NCBI GenBank assembly: GCA_963573315.1
Contig: OY752150.1
Location: 1,956,001-2,020,000 of the forward strand
Direction: 5' to 3'
Length of the DNA: 64,000 bases
From: Entomortierella parvispora
Lineage: Eukaryota; Mortierellomycota; Mortierellomycetes; Mortierellales; Mortierellaceae
A program made the position numbers and the translations under genes. The notes below the pieces were generated by a model. It made no database searches. It worked only from the letters and a program-made list of their open reading frames with translations, and was not told the origin of the DNA. Shown here in pieces: positions 50,310 to 62,319 of this stretch (its first letter is position 1; each line of letters opens with the position of its first letter).

Positions 50310-53244
50310 ATGCTTCGTAACACCATGACCGACAACCGCCTGAGTCTGTTCTGTATTGTCGACGGAGAGGCTGCCTCCAACACTTTCTCTATCAAGATTC
50401 CCCCAAGCGACACCATTGACGACCTCAAGGAAGCCATTAAAGTCAAGAAGACACCCCGCTTTGATGATGTCGCTGCCGATGAGCTTGTCCTGTGGCGCGT
50501 TTCAATTAAGGACGACGGTGACGACGACCTTCCCATTGTTCTTGACCTTCAGCCTGAAAAGACAAAACTCAGGGCGACGGACGACCTCTCTGATGTCTTT
50601 GATGCTCAACCCCCAAAGAAAACAATTAGCATTATCATACAGCGACCATGTAATGCAGCCTTGCTTGTCATTCAATTATGTTTCCTTGTGAGCTTGTCCA
50701 TTGTTCTAACCTTGAACATTGTCTCTGTCCACGACGTACTCCGACATAGGTCCTGCTCTCGCACCTTCTCGCAATTCCGAACATGTTTCACGACCATGTA
50801 AGTACCAGCGAGCTCCATCAGACTTGGACAGCTATGTTCCAATCGACTAACATTATACTTTTTTCTTTCTATACATGCAGCCACGCCCATCCCGTCCATT
50901 TTCATTCCTCAGGATCGCATCGAGGCAGAGGTCTCAGACATTCTCAAAGGCGTGAACCATCACCACACCACCCAAAACATCAGTGCCAAAGATGCAGAGG
51001 CGACGCAGCGAGGAGTATTAGGACGGTTTTACAAACGGCCTTTACCTTATCACGAAAAGGCGGAGAACATCAGGCTGGTGATGCTAGGACTTGAGTTGTA
51101 CAAGCAGGCAAAGACAAGCGACGGTGAAACTCTTCGTGAGATTGTGGACAAGGATGCTGGTAGATCCACTGATCTTCGGGTGGTAGCGATGGTGGCGCCC
51201 AGCGGTTCAGGAAAGACTGCCACTGTTATTGACCTTGCGGCGAGGCACTTTGTAAGACTCTTGACGCTGAATGATCGATCTTCTTCCATCGGATTCCTAA
51301 GAAAAAGCTTCTTTTGTGACGATTGTCAAACTCTTTTAGGTGATCTATGTCGTCTGTAGTATAGCCAGTCCCACCATCTCGCCTGGGTTCACAGATCCGA
51401 ATTTTATCAAACTTGCCAAGGATATCGAAGATATGTATGACGCCATCATTGAAAAGGAATGCGGTGGCTTTCGAGATGCAGTGGATATTGATTCGATAGT
51501 GAAAAGAAGAGCAGGAGAACGTGTGGAGGTTGAATTCCTTGCTCGGCTATGTTTTCTACTGTCCCTTCTCAACAACAATTCAGGTCTCGAACCTCGACAA
51601 TTCTTCCAGGAGCAGACCAGCAAGGGTGGTGCTTCTACTATTAAAGAGTTGGTACGCAAGTTAAAGGCGTACGACAACAGCACAATAGAAGCCATGCTCG
51701 ACAAGGTCCAGTTCAACATTCAACATCATCTTCGTCCTAGAAATCTTGGAGTTGTCATTGCTCTGGATGAAGCACAAGTGGCGACAAACAACATCTTGGC
51801 AGGCAAACTCATTTCACCTTCCGCATTGGCCAAGAACAGGAATGTTCTCTTTGACGAAAAAGGTCAGCTCCAGACGGAGTATCGTCGGGGCTTTCTCACT
51901 ACCTTATCAGCGACACTCAGCAATATGTGGGCCACGCTGGTGATCCTTGGAACAGCGCTCTCATTACAGAACGCAGATCACGTCTACTCTGCTGTCGCCA
52001 AACAAACCAACGACTCCAGGATAACTGATTTCCCCTCGTTCTCCAAGGAGGACGTCACCACTATGCTATCGGATCTAGTTGATATGGAAGACTGTGTCAT
52101 CCCAGAAGCGAAACGCCGGAAGCTGTCAGGACGAGCACGATTTGTTGTTGATGTAGTCAACCGCCTCACCATGCCTTCATCTTCAGAAAATGACAAGCAG
52201 ACTATACTCGATGATGCCATCAACAAGTCCATCGAACATACACTGACAGGACTTCGTAGAGGAGTGCGTTCTATTCTTGCGAACGATAAATCTGGTAGCA
52301 TGGCGCGGCTTCTCTCCCGAATGGTTTTAGCCTATCATCTTCATGGCGGGAAAATATCCTTTGCAGGCCGAGACCAAGCCGATTTCGTAGACAAGTCCTT
52401 GTGCAAACTGCGACCTCATCCCGATGGCATTCACATGATCATGGACGAGCCGATGGTCATTGAGGCGGTAGAAATCGAGCTAAAGGCATCTGGCAAGGAC
52501 CCAGCTTTTGTGGAGTACTTGGATCAGATATTCCAGATCGTTACAAACTTTGGGCTTACAACGACATCTAAAGGAGATGCGTTCGAGCCTCTTGTTCGTC
52601 GATGTCTTCAGCGGTTCAATGGCTACGCTCTTGTTGACTTACCTTTTCTTAAAGATGTCACTCTACCTGCTTGGTGCCACAATCAGACTCTTCAGATCGA
52701 CACAATCAATACAGCCAATGGATTTGGTTATACAGATGCGGGACTTCGGGCGGATCTTGCATTCCTCAAAGATTGCCCTCCGAATCAGTTGCTCATTGCT
52801 CAATTCAGTACTCGCCCAGATGGACTTTGGTTCTTCACTGACAACCGTTACGCTGGTTCTCTCGCAATTAAACTCTACAGCGACAGGATCAGTAAGGATC
52901 TGCTCCGCTCTAATGAGACTTCTAGCGACGTCCGAGGCTGCTTCTTGAGCAAGGATGGGATAAGCGCAAGCAAGGCCAATGCTGGCATTCGACAGGAATA
53001 TCTAGCTTCTGGAACTCCAGCCAATCTCAGAGGTACGCTTCGCATTCATATCGAACTTCCTGGAGTATCCGGCGGCAATCCAATTACATATGTCAAAAAG
53101 GATGAAGTCGCCAATACAGAGGATGTGATGGTGCACATTAACTTGTTGAATCTGGATAGCTTTTTTTCTGAGGATATTCCTGAACGCCTAGAGGATGTCA
53201 TCAACCTGAAGAAGATGATCAGACTCATCACGTCTACACAGTGA
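50310..53244 (+). CDS. Crinkler-type (CRN) effector-like protein, three exons (871 aa)
   Basis: Exons 50310-50649, 50881-51251 and 51340-53244; the 231-nt and 88-nt introns keep frame. ATG 50325 is an alternative start. Residues about 6-113 resemble the ubiquitin-like header of Crinkler proteins (LSLFCIVDGEAASNTFSIKI, then DTIDDLKEAIK). Residues about 217-226 hold a Walker A loop (VAPSGSGKT), starting a P-loop NTPase domain. The C-terminal ~230 residues contain GDAFEPLVRRCLQRF, LRADLAFLKD and LLIAQFSTRPDG, which may correspond to a restriction-endonuclease-like fold. No classical signal peptide. In oomycetes and fungi this architecture belongs to nuclear-acting effectors thought to derive from transposon proteins. 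The gene is intact. Confidence 0.75.
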
Positions 53245-54005
53245 ATACAATGTCTTTTCCGATATGACTGTAGCAGTTTTTGACAATGATATGTATTCAT
53301 CAGACCTTCGAGAGACTCAATATTTTGCAATAAATGAACTTGAACTTAACTGGAATATACTAGATTGAAGTTAAGTATAACAAGGATAGCCAGGGCAAGG
53401 ATAACTAAGGCAAGAAAGGAAGGGTAAAGCAAGGCAAAACAGGCCATGGAAGGTATGTGAAGGCACGCAAGGCATGACAATACACAGCAAGACACAGCAA
53501 AGCGGTTGAAGTCAACAAAGGAGAGTAATGTGGTTAGAGCCATAAAAGGAATGAGACCAAGGAAATGAGAGGAATGAGGCAAAGAAAAAAAATGGGATTG
53601 AGTTAATGAAGTTATCCATTCGAAGACTGGCAGAGGAGAGAGGTAGGGATAGAGAGAAAGAGATAGAAGCAATAATAAAAGAAAGTTTCATGACATTCTC
53701 CGTTCAGGCGATATGCGAAATGCCAACTAACTGAAGTTCGCATGACAAACAACCTTGGAAAAGACAACTGAATGCACAACCAGCGGTGAGGTCTTAGTTG
53801 CAGGGTATAAGGTAGAGACTGTCAATGCAGTCTTTTCTCTTGGACAGCATCTATGGAGTGGAGAGAAAGAGCTAGAGTAAGCGATTCACCTGCAGACTCT
53901 GTGGCTGAGCATATGCTGAATTAAATTTGTAGCGATCAGTGCGAGGCTGAGAAGGAAAGGTGGCGAAGGTCGAAGATCTGTTTTTGTATTTTCGGTGGTG
54001 TACAG
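53245..54005. other. No gene recognised
   Basis: Purine-rich AAGGCAAG-type repeats at 53380-53560; otherwise unique sequence without a convincing frame. Confidence 0.4.
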
Positions 54006-55225
54006 TTAATCTTCTGCGCGAAATGGTGCGAATGCTACTCTCTTGTTTGACGGGGAGCCGACCGTTGGACTGCCATAGGCGCTCCTGCTCACGATCTCGT
54101 CCCTCATTAGATCATAGAGCGCCAGAACATAACCAAAGAGAGTCTCGCAGTCTGCCTCCATCGCCTTCACTTCATGCTTGATCCTAAGGTTGTCCATCAC
54201 TTCCTTTGCTTTGAATGTCAGCGTATCATCCTCTTCCAATGTGCACTCCACAAATCTCCACTGGAATGCGTCCGTCACAATGCCGTATGATTTAAGGCGT
54301 GTAGCTGATCTTTCTTGGCCATCCTCATCCATTCCTTCAGCTCGCTTCCTTTTTTTTTGCTGCACTGCTACATCAAGTTGTACCATATTTTGCGCAAGAC
54401 CTTGCACATGGTCGTCCTTTTTCACCTCTGTAACTCCAAGAACTTGCGTTTGGTGAATGCGATCTATAGCGGCAAAGTCCACAGGTCCATGGCCACGTCG
54501 GCCACTCATTGGATGTTGTTACGCGAGAAACATGTCAGCCTTGTAGAACTGCATTGCCCCTACCATGAACGCGTCAACGATCGTATTTCTCGTTGCCTCG
54601 CTTGAGCCCATACCAAAGATATATGCCTCGTTCCTTCGAGAGCACTCTTTGACAACCTCTGCCAAGATTATCTTCTCATCAGCCGTCATCGTTCTGGGTT
54701 GGATGTCAAGCAAAGGAAGAGAATCTGGACCTCCTCCAAATCCGTAAGTTCTTTCCATTTCTGGCCACGTGTAAGTTGAGAAGCTTTTGGCTGGGCTATC
54801 CAGAGATATGGTGAGGTTCCTCCAGTCATTTTCCTTGGCTTTATCTAGGCATGCGCGAAGTGCCATGTCGTCCGCAAGCAATGTAGGTTTTGGGTTCCCA
54901 GGTTGGTAAGCAAAGATTTGAATATAGTCATCTCCGTCGAACTGCTCAAAGTAGTGGCGAAGCACTGTCCGCAGTTGCTCGAGGGTCGCAAGCTTGATGT
55001 CAGTCGTATAGGTGCACACGACTTTCTTTCCACCTCTTTTTTCGATGATGCCGAGTGCTAACAAAAGCAAAAAAAAGCAATTAGTCATTCGTCTCTCCAG
55101 CTAGTAACCTTCGTTCATGCATCGCTTTTTCTACTTACAAATGGATGTGCGCTGTAGCTCTGCATTCAATTGCTCCATGTTAGACAGCTGTTTCCGCAAG
55201 GAAGCAATCTCTGGGTGCGAGTCAA
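54006..55225 (-). pseudogene. Second Crinkler-like gene with one in-frame stop
   Basis: Exon 55225-55139 (coiled-coil-like DSHPEIASLRKQLSNMEQ) joins the exon from 55057 across an 81-nt intron, in frame. The following frame is one register from 55057 to 54006 except for a single TAA at 54519-54521. After the stop it carries GHGPVDFAAIDR and VTEVKKDDHVQGLAQNMVQL, then SYGIVTDAFQWRFVECTLE. That is the Asp...Glu-x-Lys nuclease-like C-terminal domain seen in Crinkler proteins of arbuscular and related fungi. The ubiquitin-like header was not found; a small upstream exon near 55325 is possible. Probably a recent nonsense mutation; two separate genes are less likely. Confidence 0.6.
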
Positions 55226-55804
55226 CTAGATATATTTGAAGCTTAATAATTATAATATGTTTTTTTTGACGGTTTATTTTCGATGAATGGATTTCGATGA
55301 ACCACTTATCTTACACTGTGTAACATAGTCAGGACCATTGAGAATGAACCATCAAAACAAATGAAATTTTGTTTACATCAGTTCTAGCCCATTGCAAGTA
55401 AAAGGGAGAGCCACCTGCCGCCCCTGTGTGGCATCGTCTTTGGCACCTTTTTTTATTTTAACTGCAGTTTTTTTCCCCCTCCACCTCTCTTCCTTTCTCC
55501 GTCCTTCCACCCTTTACCTCCTCTCTTCCCTCACTTTCTTCCTCTCTTTCTTTTCTTTCTCGCCTTCTCATTCCCCCCATCCCGCGTGCTTTCGTCATTC
55601 CCTCATTCCCCTCTTTGTGTCCTGTGTGTCCGCGCGCTTTGTGTCTCTTTTACTTGGTAAGGGTCGGGCTATAGAATGGCACACAGGACGTGGCCGCGCA
55701 AAGTTGGCTCTGCGGTTGGTATTGGAGAGCAAGGAGTCACGTCTCTGGCTCTGCGGTGTCCAATGACGAAAGGACTTTATTTGATAAAAAAAAAAAAAAA
55801 AAAA
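55226..55804. other. Pyrimidine-rich spacer
   Basis: CT-rich stretch (55430-55620) and a 19-nt A run at 55785-55803 directly beside the Crypton stop codon. No gene recognised. Confidence 0.4.
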
Positions 55805-58800
55805 CTAAGGTTCTTTTGGTTCTTTTGCCTTCCTCTTTCCTTTCCCTCGACCTTTTTCTTCTATACTTCCAAACCTCTTGGAGACTTTTTTGGGCAAGAG
55901 CTTATAGTACAATGCAATCGAGCAAGAGTTGTAATCTTCTTTTAACATTTCCTGAAAGTCTTGAAGTGCTCGCTCGATCATGGTCATATCAATTGGTACA
56001 CCATCAGGAATGTAGCGCAGGACCGAATTCACAATGGTCTTCTTGAATAAATAGAGACCTGCGTACCCATTCTTTCCATCGGGGTTGACTGAATTCTTTT
56101 CACTGCGCCATAGAGTCGAGTACCATGAATCCATCATCATAATGGAAGGTTTACCATTGATACCATAAAACCACTCTTGCCATATCCCCTCAAGCGTGTT
56201 TGGTCGAGGAACCAAGGTGCACAGAGGCATGTGCCTGGGCATGGGAGGATCTACTTCTCCAATCTCTCTCCTATAACGGGCAATTGCTACAGATACTGCA
56301 AGAATTTTGTCTTGGGACTCTGCAGAGCGATCGCTACCATCGACACCGCGTGCATGGACAATAGGCGGAGGATGTGCGCTTGAACTCGATCCCTCTATTA
56401 TAGGCAACCGGCTACCGGAAATTGAGGCCTTTGGCTCCTCCGGCCCAATTGAAGATTGACCCAGAAGAGGTACGAGCGGCCTTTCACCAATACTCGTGCC
56501 ATCTGGTTCTTGCGCCTGAGCTATAGAGGTCATTCGATCGGCAGCATCTGACAATGAAGTTGCCATCGATCTGATCAACGTGTCAATTTTGTCATTCATC
56601 TTGCCCATGCCTTGGGCAACACCTTCAAGGACATATTGATTACGCTGTTCTGTATGCAGTGCACGTCGGCCCTGGTCAGCCTGCAGCCTATCGATGGTAT
56701 CGGCGATTTTGGCTATCTTGGTGGTCATGGCTTGTTGACGAGATGTTTGTTGTGACATTAGGACATTGACAGCTTCCATGTGACGTTGGATAACAGGAGG
56801 GACCGCAGCTTTGTTGGTGGGCCGGAAGGACACATTGCTTAAAGTTTCCGCCATCAGGTTTTTGAAAGCCAAAAATTCTGGTGACCGGAATACCTCTCGC
56901 TTGAAAATAGGATGTCGGGATGATTTGTTGTCAGCCAACAACATGACTGCGGCGTCCTGCAAAATGACCTTCCTTAAGTGGGCAAGAAGACTAAGGTGTC
57001 TTCGACGTGAGATCGTCTCATCGGCAAGAACTCTCCGCACAGTCTTATTCTTGATATCAACCTTGACCTCTTGTTGTTGTTGGCGTCCGTAATAGATACT
57101 TCTATCCAACATGATGTTATCGATGGTTTGTATCCAGTAGCGATCGTAATGTTTTTTATCCTCAGGATTAGAACACGCGCTTTCTATAAATGGGAAGACC
57201 ATACGCTGTAGCTCGAGATCTGGAATGATATTGCGAGCCAACCAAAAGCTATCGGTGCGACCATTCTCAACACCTGACATCTGAAGTGCCACTGACGCAT
57301 CCACTCCATCGAGGTAATGAGTTATTAGCCGATTTGTCGCCCAGCCGCCATGCTTCGATATATCCTCGTGAGTAGCACCAGTGAGGCGCGCCAAAAACGC
57401 TCCTAGTCGTCGACTAAGATGAGTAGCCTTGCCTTTGACGGCAATGTTAAGATCATCGAGAACAGTCCTGGTCTGAGTGTATTGTGATGTGTACCGCAGC
57501 TCTGATGTACGTGTGGTGGACTTGGACAAAAGGTGGTAGTTAACCCAATCGCGGTCATCGAGACTGGGAGGGGGGGCAGAGGATGACGAGGTAGGCTAGA
57601 AAGCTAAGATTAGAAAGAGGCGGTATCAAAAAAATGACATACATAGTGTACCGTACTCGAGATTCAAACTTACCGACCAATACTCCAGCAGATAAAAGGC
57701 TAGAGCACCCACGGGACATGCTTCCACATCCGAGTTTCGTACCACAACGTTATACCGAATCTTGCCATCCTTGTTCATCTTTCCTTGCCTCGTCATCAAT
57801 ACTACGCCAAGCACAAATTTTTTCTCTTCATCCTGTCGTGTTGGACGCGTGACGTTCTGACCGAAGAGGTCGATCAGCCTTGCCCTACGCGTGGTTTCGC
57901 TGCGGCACATCATAAAGAATCGAAAGGCGGCGTCGAGTCGATGGCGGAGACCAGTTATCACCCGCGTCGACTTGCTTTTTTCTCCTTGTATATTATGGTG
58001 CCAAAAGTGTACCATTATCATCTTCGTATTTTCCAGTGGGTCTTCTTCAACAAAGCTCACCGAGCCCTGATCAGTATCTGTAGCTCTCTTGGTGACCGAC
58101 ATTCTCCGCTCGTAGCTTGCAATTAGGTCCCTCAGGTACTCCATTGGCTTCCTGTCAAGACACCTGTACATGACCTTGTTGTCCGGATCCGAACGTTGTT
58201 GACGATAGAGTTCTCCTATAGCGGACGCGTGTAGCTTTACCATAGAGAGAGACGGTGCGTCGTTGGATGCCAATCTCCTATCGCGATGGCCCTCGATATT
58301 GTCAGAGACATGACCATCGCTATCGCTCTCACCATCACTGTCGCTGTCGTCACTGTGGTCGCCACCTCGTTCTCTTTCACCATCCTGCTCATTTTCGTCA
58401 ATTTCTCTTCTTCTCCCTCTCATTCCAACCGGCAAAATCACAATGCCTGGTATAAAGACCGTTTTGATGAGTACACAATTGAAGAATCAACTTCAGAAAT
58501 TGTCTGAGTAACTGAGTAACTCCTCTTACCATTGCTCGCGTCTTCTTTCGATGCAGTTAAACATGTCCAGTGTCGCAAGACTTTTTCCTCGATGACGTTG
58601 TCGTCCGAGTATCCAACTTCCTTGCACCACTTCCAGTTATCGTTGATGTTTTGTAAAAGACGAATTGAATACACAATGGACACCACACCAGTATCAGCGC
58701 CATAATCGTTCTTTGGTCTCCGCTATGACTTACTGAGAAGATGGCTTGATATCGGTCGTAGGTTGCGCGTGTCGATGACTTGATACTCTCCCTTCGTTGT

Positions 58801-59262
58801 TCACGGACAAGTTGCATAGAGGCAAGTTCCTTTTGCCGTAAATCAAGTTCATGGGCTTGGCGCGCTTTCTTCTCCGCTTGGAACTGCGCGACTATGGAAG
58901 CACCAGAAGTGGTGCCTTCTGTGGGGTTGTACTGTCCTGATGCAAGCTCGGACGCGTCGGGAGGAGAATCCTGCAGATAGAATTTAACACAGTAACGTCA
59001 AGAGAGACGACGCAGTGTGAGCACATGAGACATGAGAATTGCACACCTGGCATGGCATTGTTCATGGCGCTTGCACAGTCGAATTGACCATTACATTCGT
59101 TTCATGATGTAAGGACTTTTTTTGAGAGTGTTGCTCCTGGTTTGTTGAAGGAACTTCCTGTTTCTGGCGCTTTCGCGTTCGCTGCTGGAGTCGTTCCTGC
59201 TGTTGTTGTGACACTTCCTGCTGCTGTTCATGGTCTGGAAGAAACAAGTGATGCTTGGGCAT
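55805..59262 (-). CDS. Crypton tyrosine recombinase, five exons (1022 aa)
   Basis: Exons 59262-59095, 58970-58734, 58629-58530, 58446-57674 and 57595-55805; all four junctions keep frame (3069 nt). The first exon is Gln-rich with a basic cluster (RTRKRQKQ). Exons 2-3 form the core-binding region (ATYDRYQAIFSWCKEVGY). The catalytic domain has Arg near 355 (SETTRRARLIDLF), His485-Arg488 (THLSRRLGAFLARL), Trp511 (HGGWATNRL) and the nucleophile Tyr520 (ITHYLDGV). About residues 880-990 resemble a GCR1_C DNA-binding domain (IWQEWFYGINGKPS, then STLWRSEKNS). Cryptons move by recombination and leave no inverted repeats, so the element ends cannot be fixed. The last exon ends in a Lys-rich tail. No stop or frameshift was found. 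Confidence 0.85.
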
Positions 59263-59482
59263 TTGAGAGTGTGTCAATGGGGCAAATGAGTGCATGCATG
59301 CATGCATGTCTTGGCCTAAGGCGCCTGACCCTCCCCACCCTTTATGCCCGTGCACAGGAAAAACATCTGTTTTTGGGCCATTCTTCATTTTCATGGGTCC
59401 GTTCATCCAGCCAATAATGAACTGCAGGCGATTCATCGATTGGCCGATGTGGTGGATTTGGCCTTCGCCTAAGCCACCGAGC

Positions 59483-59490
59483 TATAAAAG
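59483..59490 (+). promoter_or_regulatory. TATA box
   Basis: TATAAAAG on the plus strand, upstream of the duplicated leader and the short ORF at 59865. Confidence 0.45.
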
Positions 59491-59518
59491 GGATGGGTTG
59501 GGACGCGAGGGAGGAAGG

Positions 59519-59764
59519 GTGTCTTTCTTTCATTGTACACTCCTTTCTACTTGTCGTCGCCGCTCGTTTGGATATCTTGCTCCATTGAGAAGGTATGGGA
59601 GTAAACCGAGACCCAGACGGGCCACCACAGAGCAATTCAATACTATAACTTCAATATCAATATCTATATCTCACAATAACAATAAATTGGTCTTTCTTTC
59701 ATTGTACACTCCTTTCTACTTGTCGTCGCCGCTCGTTTGGATATCTTGCTCCATTGAGAAGGCG
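59519..59764 (+). repeat. 75-bp direct repeat, spaced 171 bp
   Basis: GTCTTTCTTTCATTGTACAC through GATATCTTGCTCCATTGAGA occurs at about 59521-59593 and 59692-59764 and reads identical. It lies between a TATA box and the ORF at 59865, so it probably forms a duplicated 5' leader. Confidence 0.8.
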
Positions 59765-59816
59765 AGAAACGGAAAGGAACTTAGGGATACACACACCAAA
59801 GAAATTCCACGATCAA

Positions 59817-59851
<35 letters not shown>

Positions 59852-59864
59852 GCAAGCACCCAAA

Positions 59865-60080
59865 ATGTCTTCGCAGGGGACGCGACCGCAGACTCCGACT
59901 TCAGAACACGAAGATGATGGGCCCCCTCGAACTCAAAACTCCACACCGACTGTGTCACGTTATTTTATGGACCATAGAAGTATAGGAAGCGTCTCAATAA
60001 ACTATAAAATGCCAACTCAAAGCAAGCCACTGAGCCCCAGTCCGTTAATACATATGTGGCTCTATCGCATTTCGTTTTGA
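59865..60080 (+). CDS. Short ORF, possible 5' exon (71 aa)
   Basis: ATG directly after a CA dinucleotide tract, with a TATA box about 380 bp upstream. The first ~35 residues are polar (MSSQGTRPQTPTSEHEDDG) and look like a real protein start. After FMDHRS the sequence looks non-conserved, so this may be a first exon or a gene cut short. No domain. Confidence 0.35.
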   Translation: MSSQGTRPQTPTSEHEDDGPPRTQNSTPTVSRYFMDHRSIGSVSINYKMPTQSKPLSPSPLIHMWLYRISF

Positions 60081-60572
60081 GCCTCCTCGCGGCGACTGCC
60101 AGTCAACGATGACGCCTGTCAAATTGGCGGCTTCCTCAGCTCCTTTGCGTACAACATGATACCGTAACGCTATTTTTTATTGCACAAGGAATGGGGTTAG
60201 CAACGCGAATTTCCTCTCAAGCTTCTATAGTATTGGAGTGCATGGTTCTTGAACTTGTTCAAAAAACACTAGAAGCGAAAACATCGAGGCTATTTATAAA
60301 AGAAACATGGTGAAAAGAGGGCTGAATATGAGGACTATGGGAGCTAGAATGAAGATATGAATAAAGATATGATCAGATCTAGAGGGAGAATGGGTGATGT
60401 TTAGGATGAGATGATGGGAGATGCAGGATGACGATGGGAAGATGATGGGTGGCAGATTTGTGTGCAATTAAAGTTTCAGTGGGCTCATTAAAAATTTTGA
60501 CCTGTTGCCTATTTCGGACGATTTTTGGTGGCGTTTTGGAAGAGGTGCGAAAGGAATTGTAAGGGAGGTTTA
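60081..60572. other. No gene recognised
   Basis: A/G-rich sequence with GATATGA and AGATGATGGG phrases, up to the start of 28S copy C. Confidence 0.4.
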
Positions 60573-60611
60573 ATAACTGGCTTGTGGCAGCCAAGCGTTC
60601 ATAGCGACGTT

Positions 60612-60647
<36 letters not shown>

Positions 60648-60691
60648 ACTGAAGCAGAATTCAGTAAGCGTTGGATTGTTCACCCACTAAT

Positions 60692-60746
<55 letters not shown>

Positions 60747-61145
60747 ATGAAATGTTGTTGCAATAGTAATTAAAGTTAGTACGAGAGGAACACTTTATTC
60801 GGATAATTGGTATTTGGGCCTGCCTGAGCAGGCAATGGCCCGAAGCTATCATCCGTTGGATTATGGCTGAACGCCTCTAAGTCAGAATCCGTGCTAGAAC
60901 GCGACGATTACCGCCTTTTCCGATTTTTAGTTGAATACGAATAGAGCTTCGGCTCCTGAATCATATTACGTGGGGTGATCTTGCAGAGCGGAAAGGCTTT
61001 GTGAGGTTCCTGCTAATGTTAATTTCAAATATTGGAAGAGATAAATCCATTGCAGACGACTTTAATTGAACGGGGTATTGTAAGCAGTAGAGTAGCCTTG
61101 TTGCTACGATCTGCTGAGATTAAGCCCATTGTTCTACAGATTTGT
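60573..61145 (+). rRNA. 28S rRNA 3'-end fragment (copy C, longest)
   Basis: 573 nt of uninterrupted match from ATAACTGGCTTGTGGCAGCC to the mature 3' end AGATTTGT, covering the sarcin-ricin loop segment AGTACGAGAGGAAC. It continues about 45 nt into the 3' external spacer to CTTAAGGGGTACTC (61191). Lacks the 5' ~80% of 28S, so it is not functional. Confidence 0.95.
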
Positions 61146-62228
61146 TCTTACGAACAACATCTCTCTTTTTATCTTTCTGGCAGCGAGTCTCTTAAGGGGT
61201 ACTCAGTTTTCAGAAAAAAAACTTGAGAATTGAGCGGAATTTGCGGTGGATTGTGGAAGGCAAGGGCAAGGAGAAGAGAAAAGTATATGAAGTTGGATGC
61301 TGCAAGGACAGAGTAAGTGCTCGAATTCTGGCTCAGTTACCCCACCCTTTGTAGAGCTTGGAATTTGCGGTGGATTGTGGAAGGCAAGGGCAAGGGGAAG
61401 AGAAAAGTATAGGGAGTTGGATACTGGAAAGACAGAGTAAGTGCTCGAATTCTGTTACCCCACCCTTTGCGGATCTACAAAGGTGACACTTAAGGGGTGC
61501 CCAATCCTGAGCCGAGAACTTTGTGTGGTGTGTGGTGTGTTTGGATGGAACAGGAGATGTAGTGGGTTGATATGCAACAGAAGTGAGGAATGAAAGGTTG
61601 CTTGACGGAGTGCCACTCAACGACGTATCAGTCAGTATCTATGAACCTGTCTATCAAAACGCACAAGTGCACAAGTGCCACCCACCCAAGCGCGTCCCAC
61701 TTCACACTTTCACACTCTGCTCGGTGGATCTTAAGGGGTGCCCATTTTGGAAACCGGGCTCTTGGGTTGTACTGTTCTGTACCAACACAGACACATGCGC
61801 TTTCAAGAATGGGATTCAAAAGAATGGTTGCCATCTTCAAAAAAATTGGTGGCAACAAACACATGCATCTACATTACTCGTTTCATTCCAACCTTACAGA
61901 CTTGAGACTCGATACAGACGTTGTCATTGGCGATACCCCTCGAATGCAGTTAGAGGGAAGAGAATCGAATCAGCCATTGTCAATCAATTGCTCAAGAAAG
62001 GTTGAAAAAAGAGCTTATTGTCACTATGTATATGAAATTGGTGGCAACAAACACATGCACCTTCATTGCTCCTCTCATTCCAACCATGTCCACTTGAATG
62101 ATGGTACCCCTCCATGTCCCCGTGTCAGAAGTATCAAGGACTCGAGTATCAAGGCACCATCATTTGATCTTGGTGCCATAAAACGCCCCCAAACACCACT
62201 GCGCCACCAAAAATAGACTGTCTGCGAT
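60887..62228 (+). repeat. Right arm of the 1.34-kb inverted repeat
   Basis: Near-perfect inverse of 1316-2661. It includes CTTAAGGGG boundaries at 61191, 61489 and 61730 and satellite units at about 61847 and 62036. Ends at GACTGTCTGCGATG like the left arm. Confidence 0.8.
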
Positions 62229-62319
62229 GCAGCATTTGCACGGGAACGCCACCAGTGACGCCAGTGCCACCAAACGCGTACAACGACAACGCCACCAAAC
62301 GGCGACCAGTGCCACCAAA

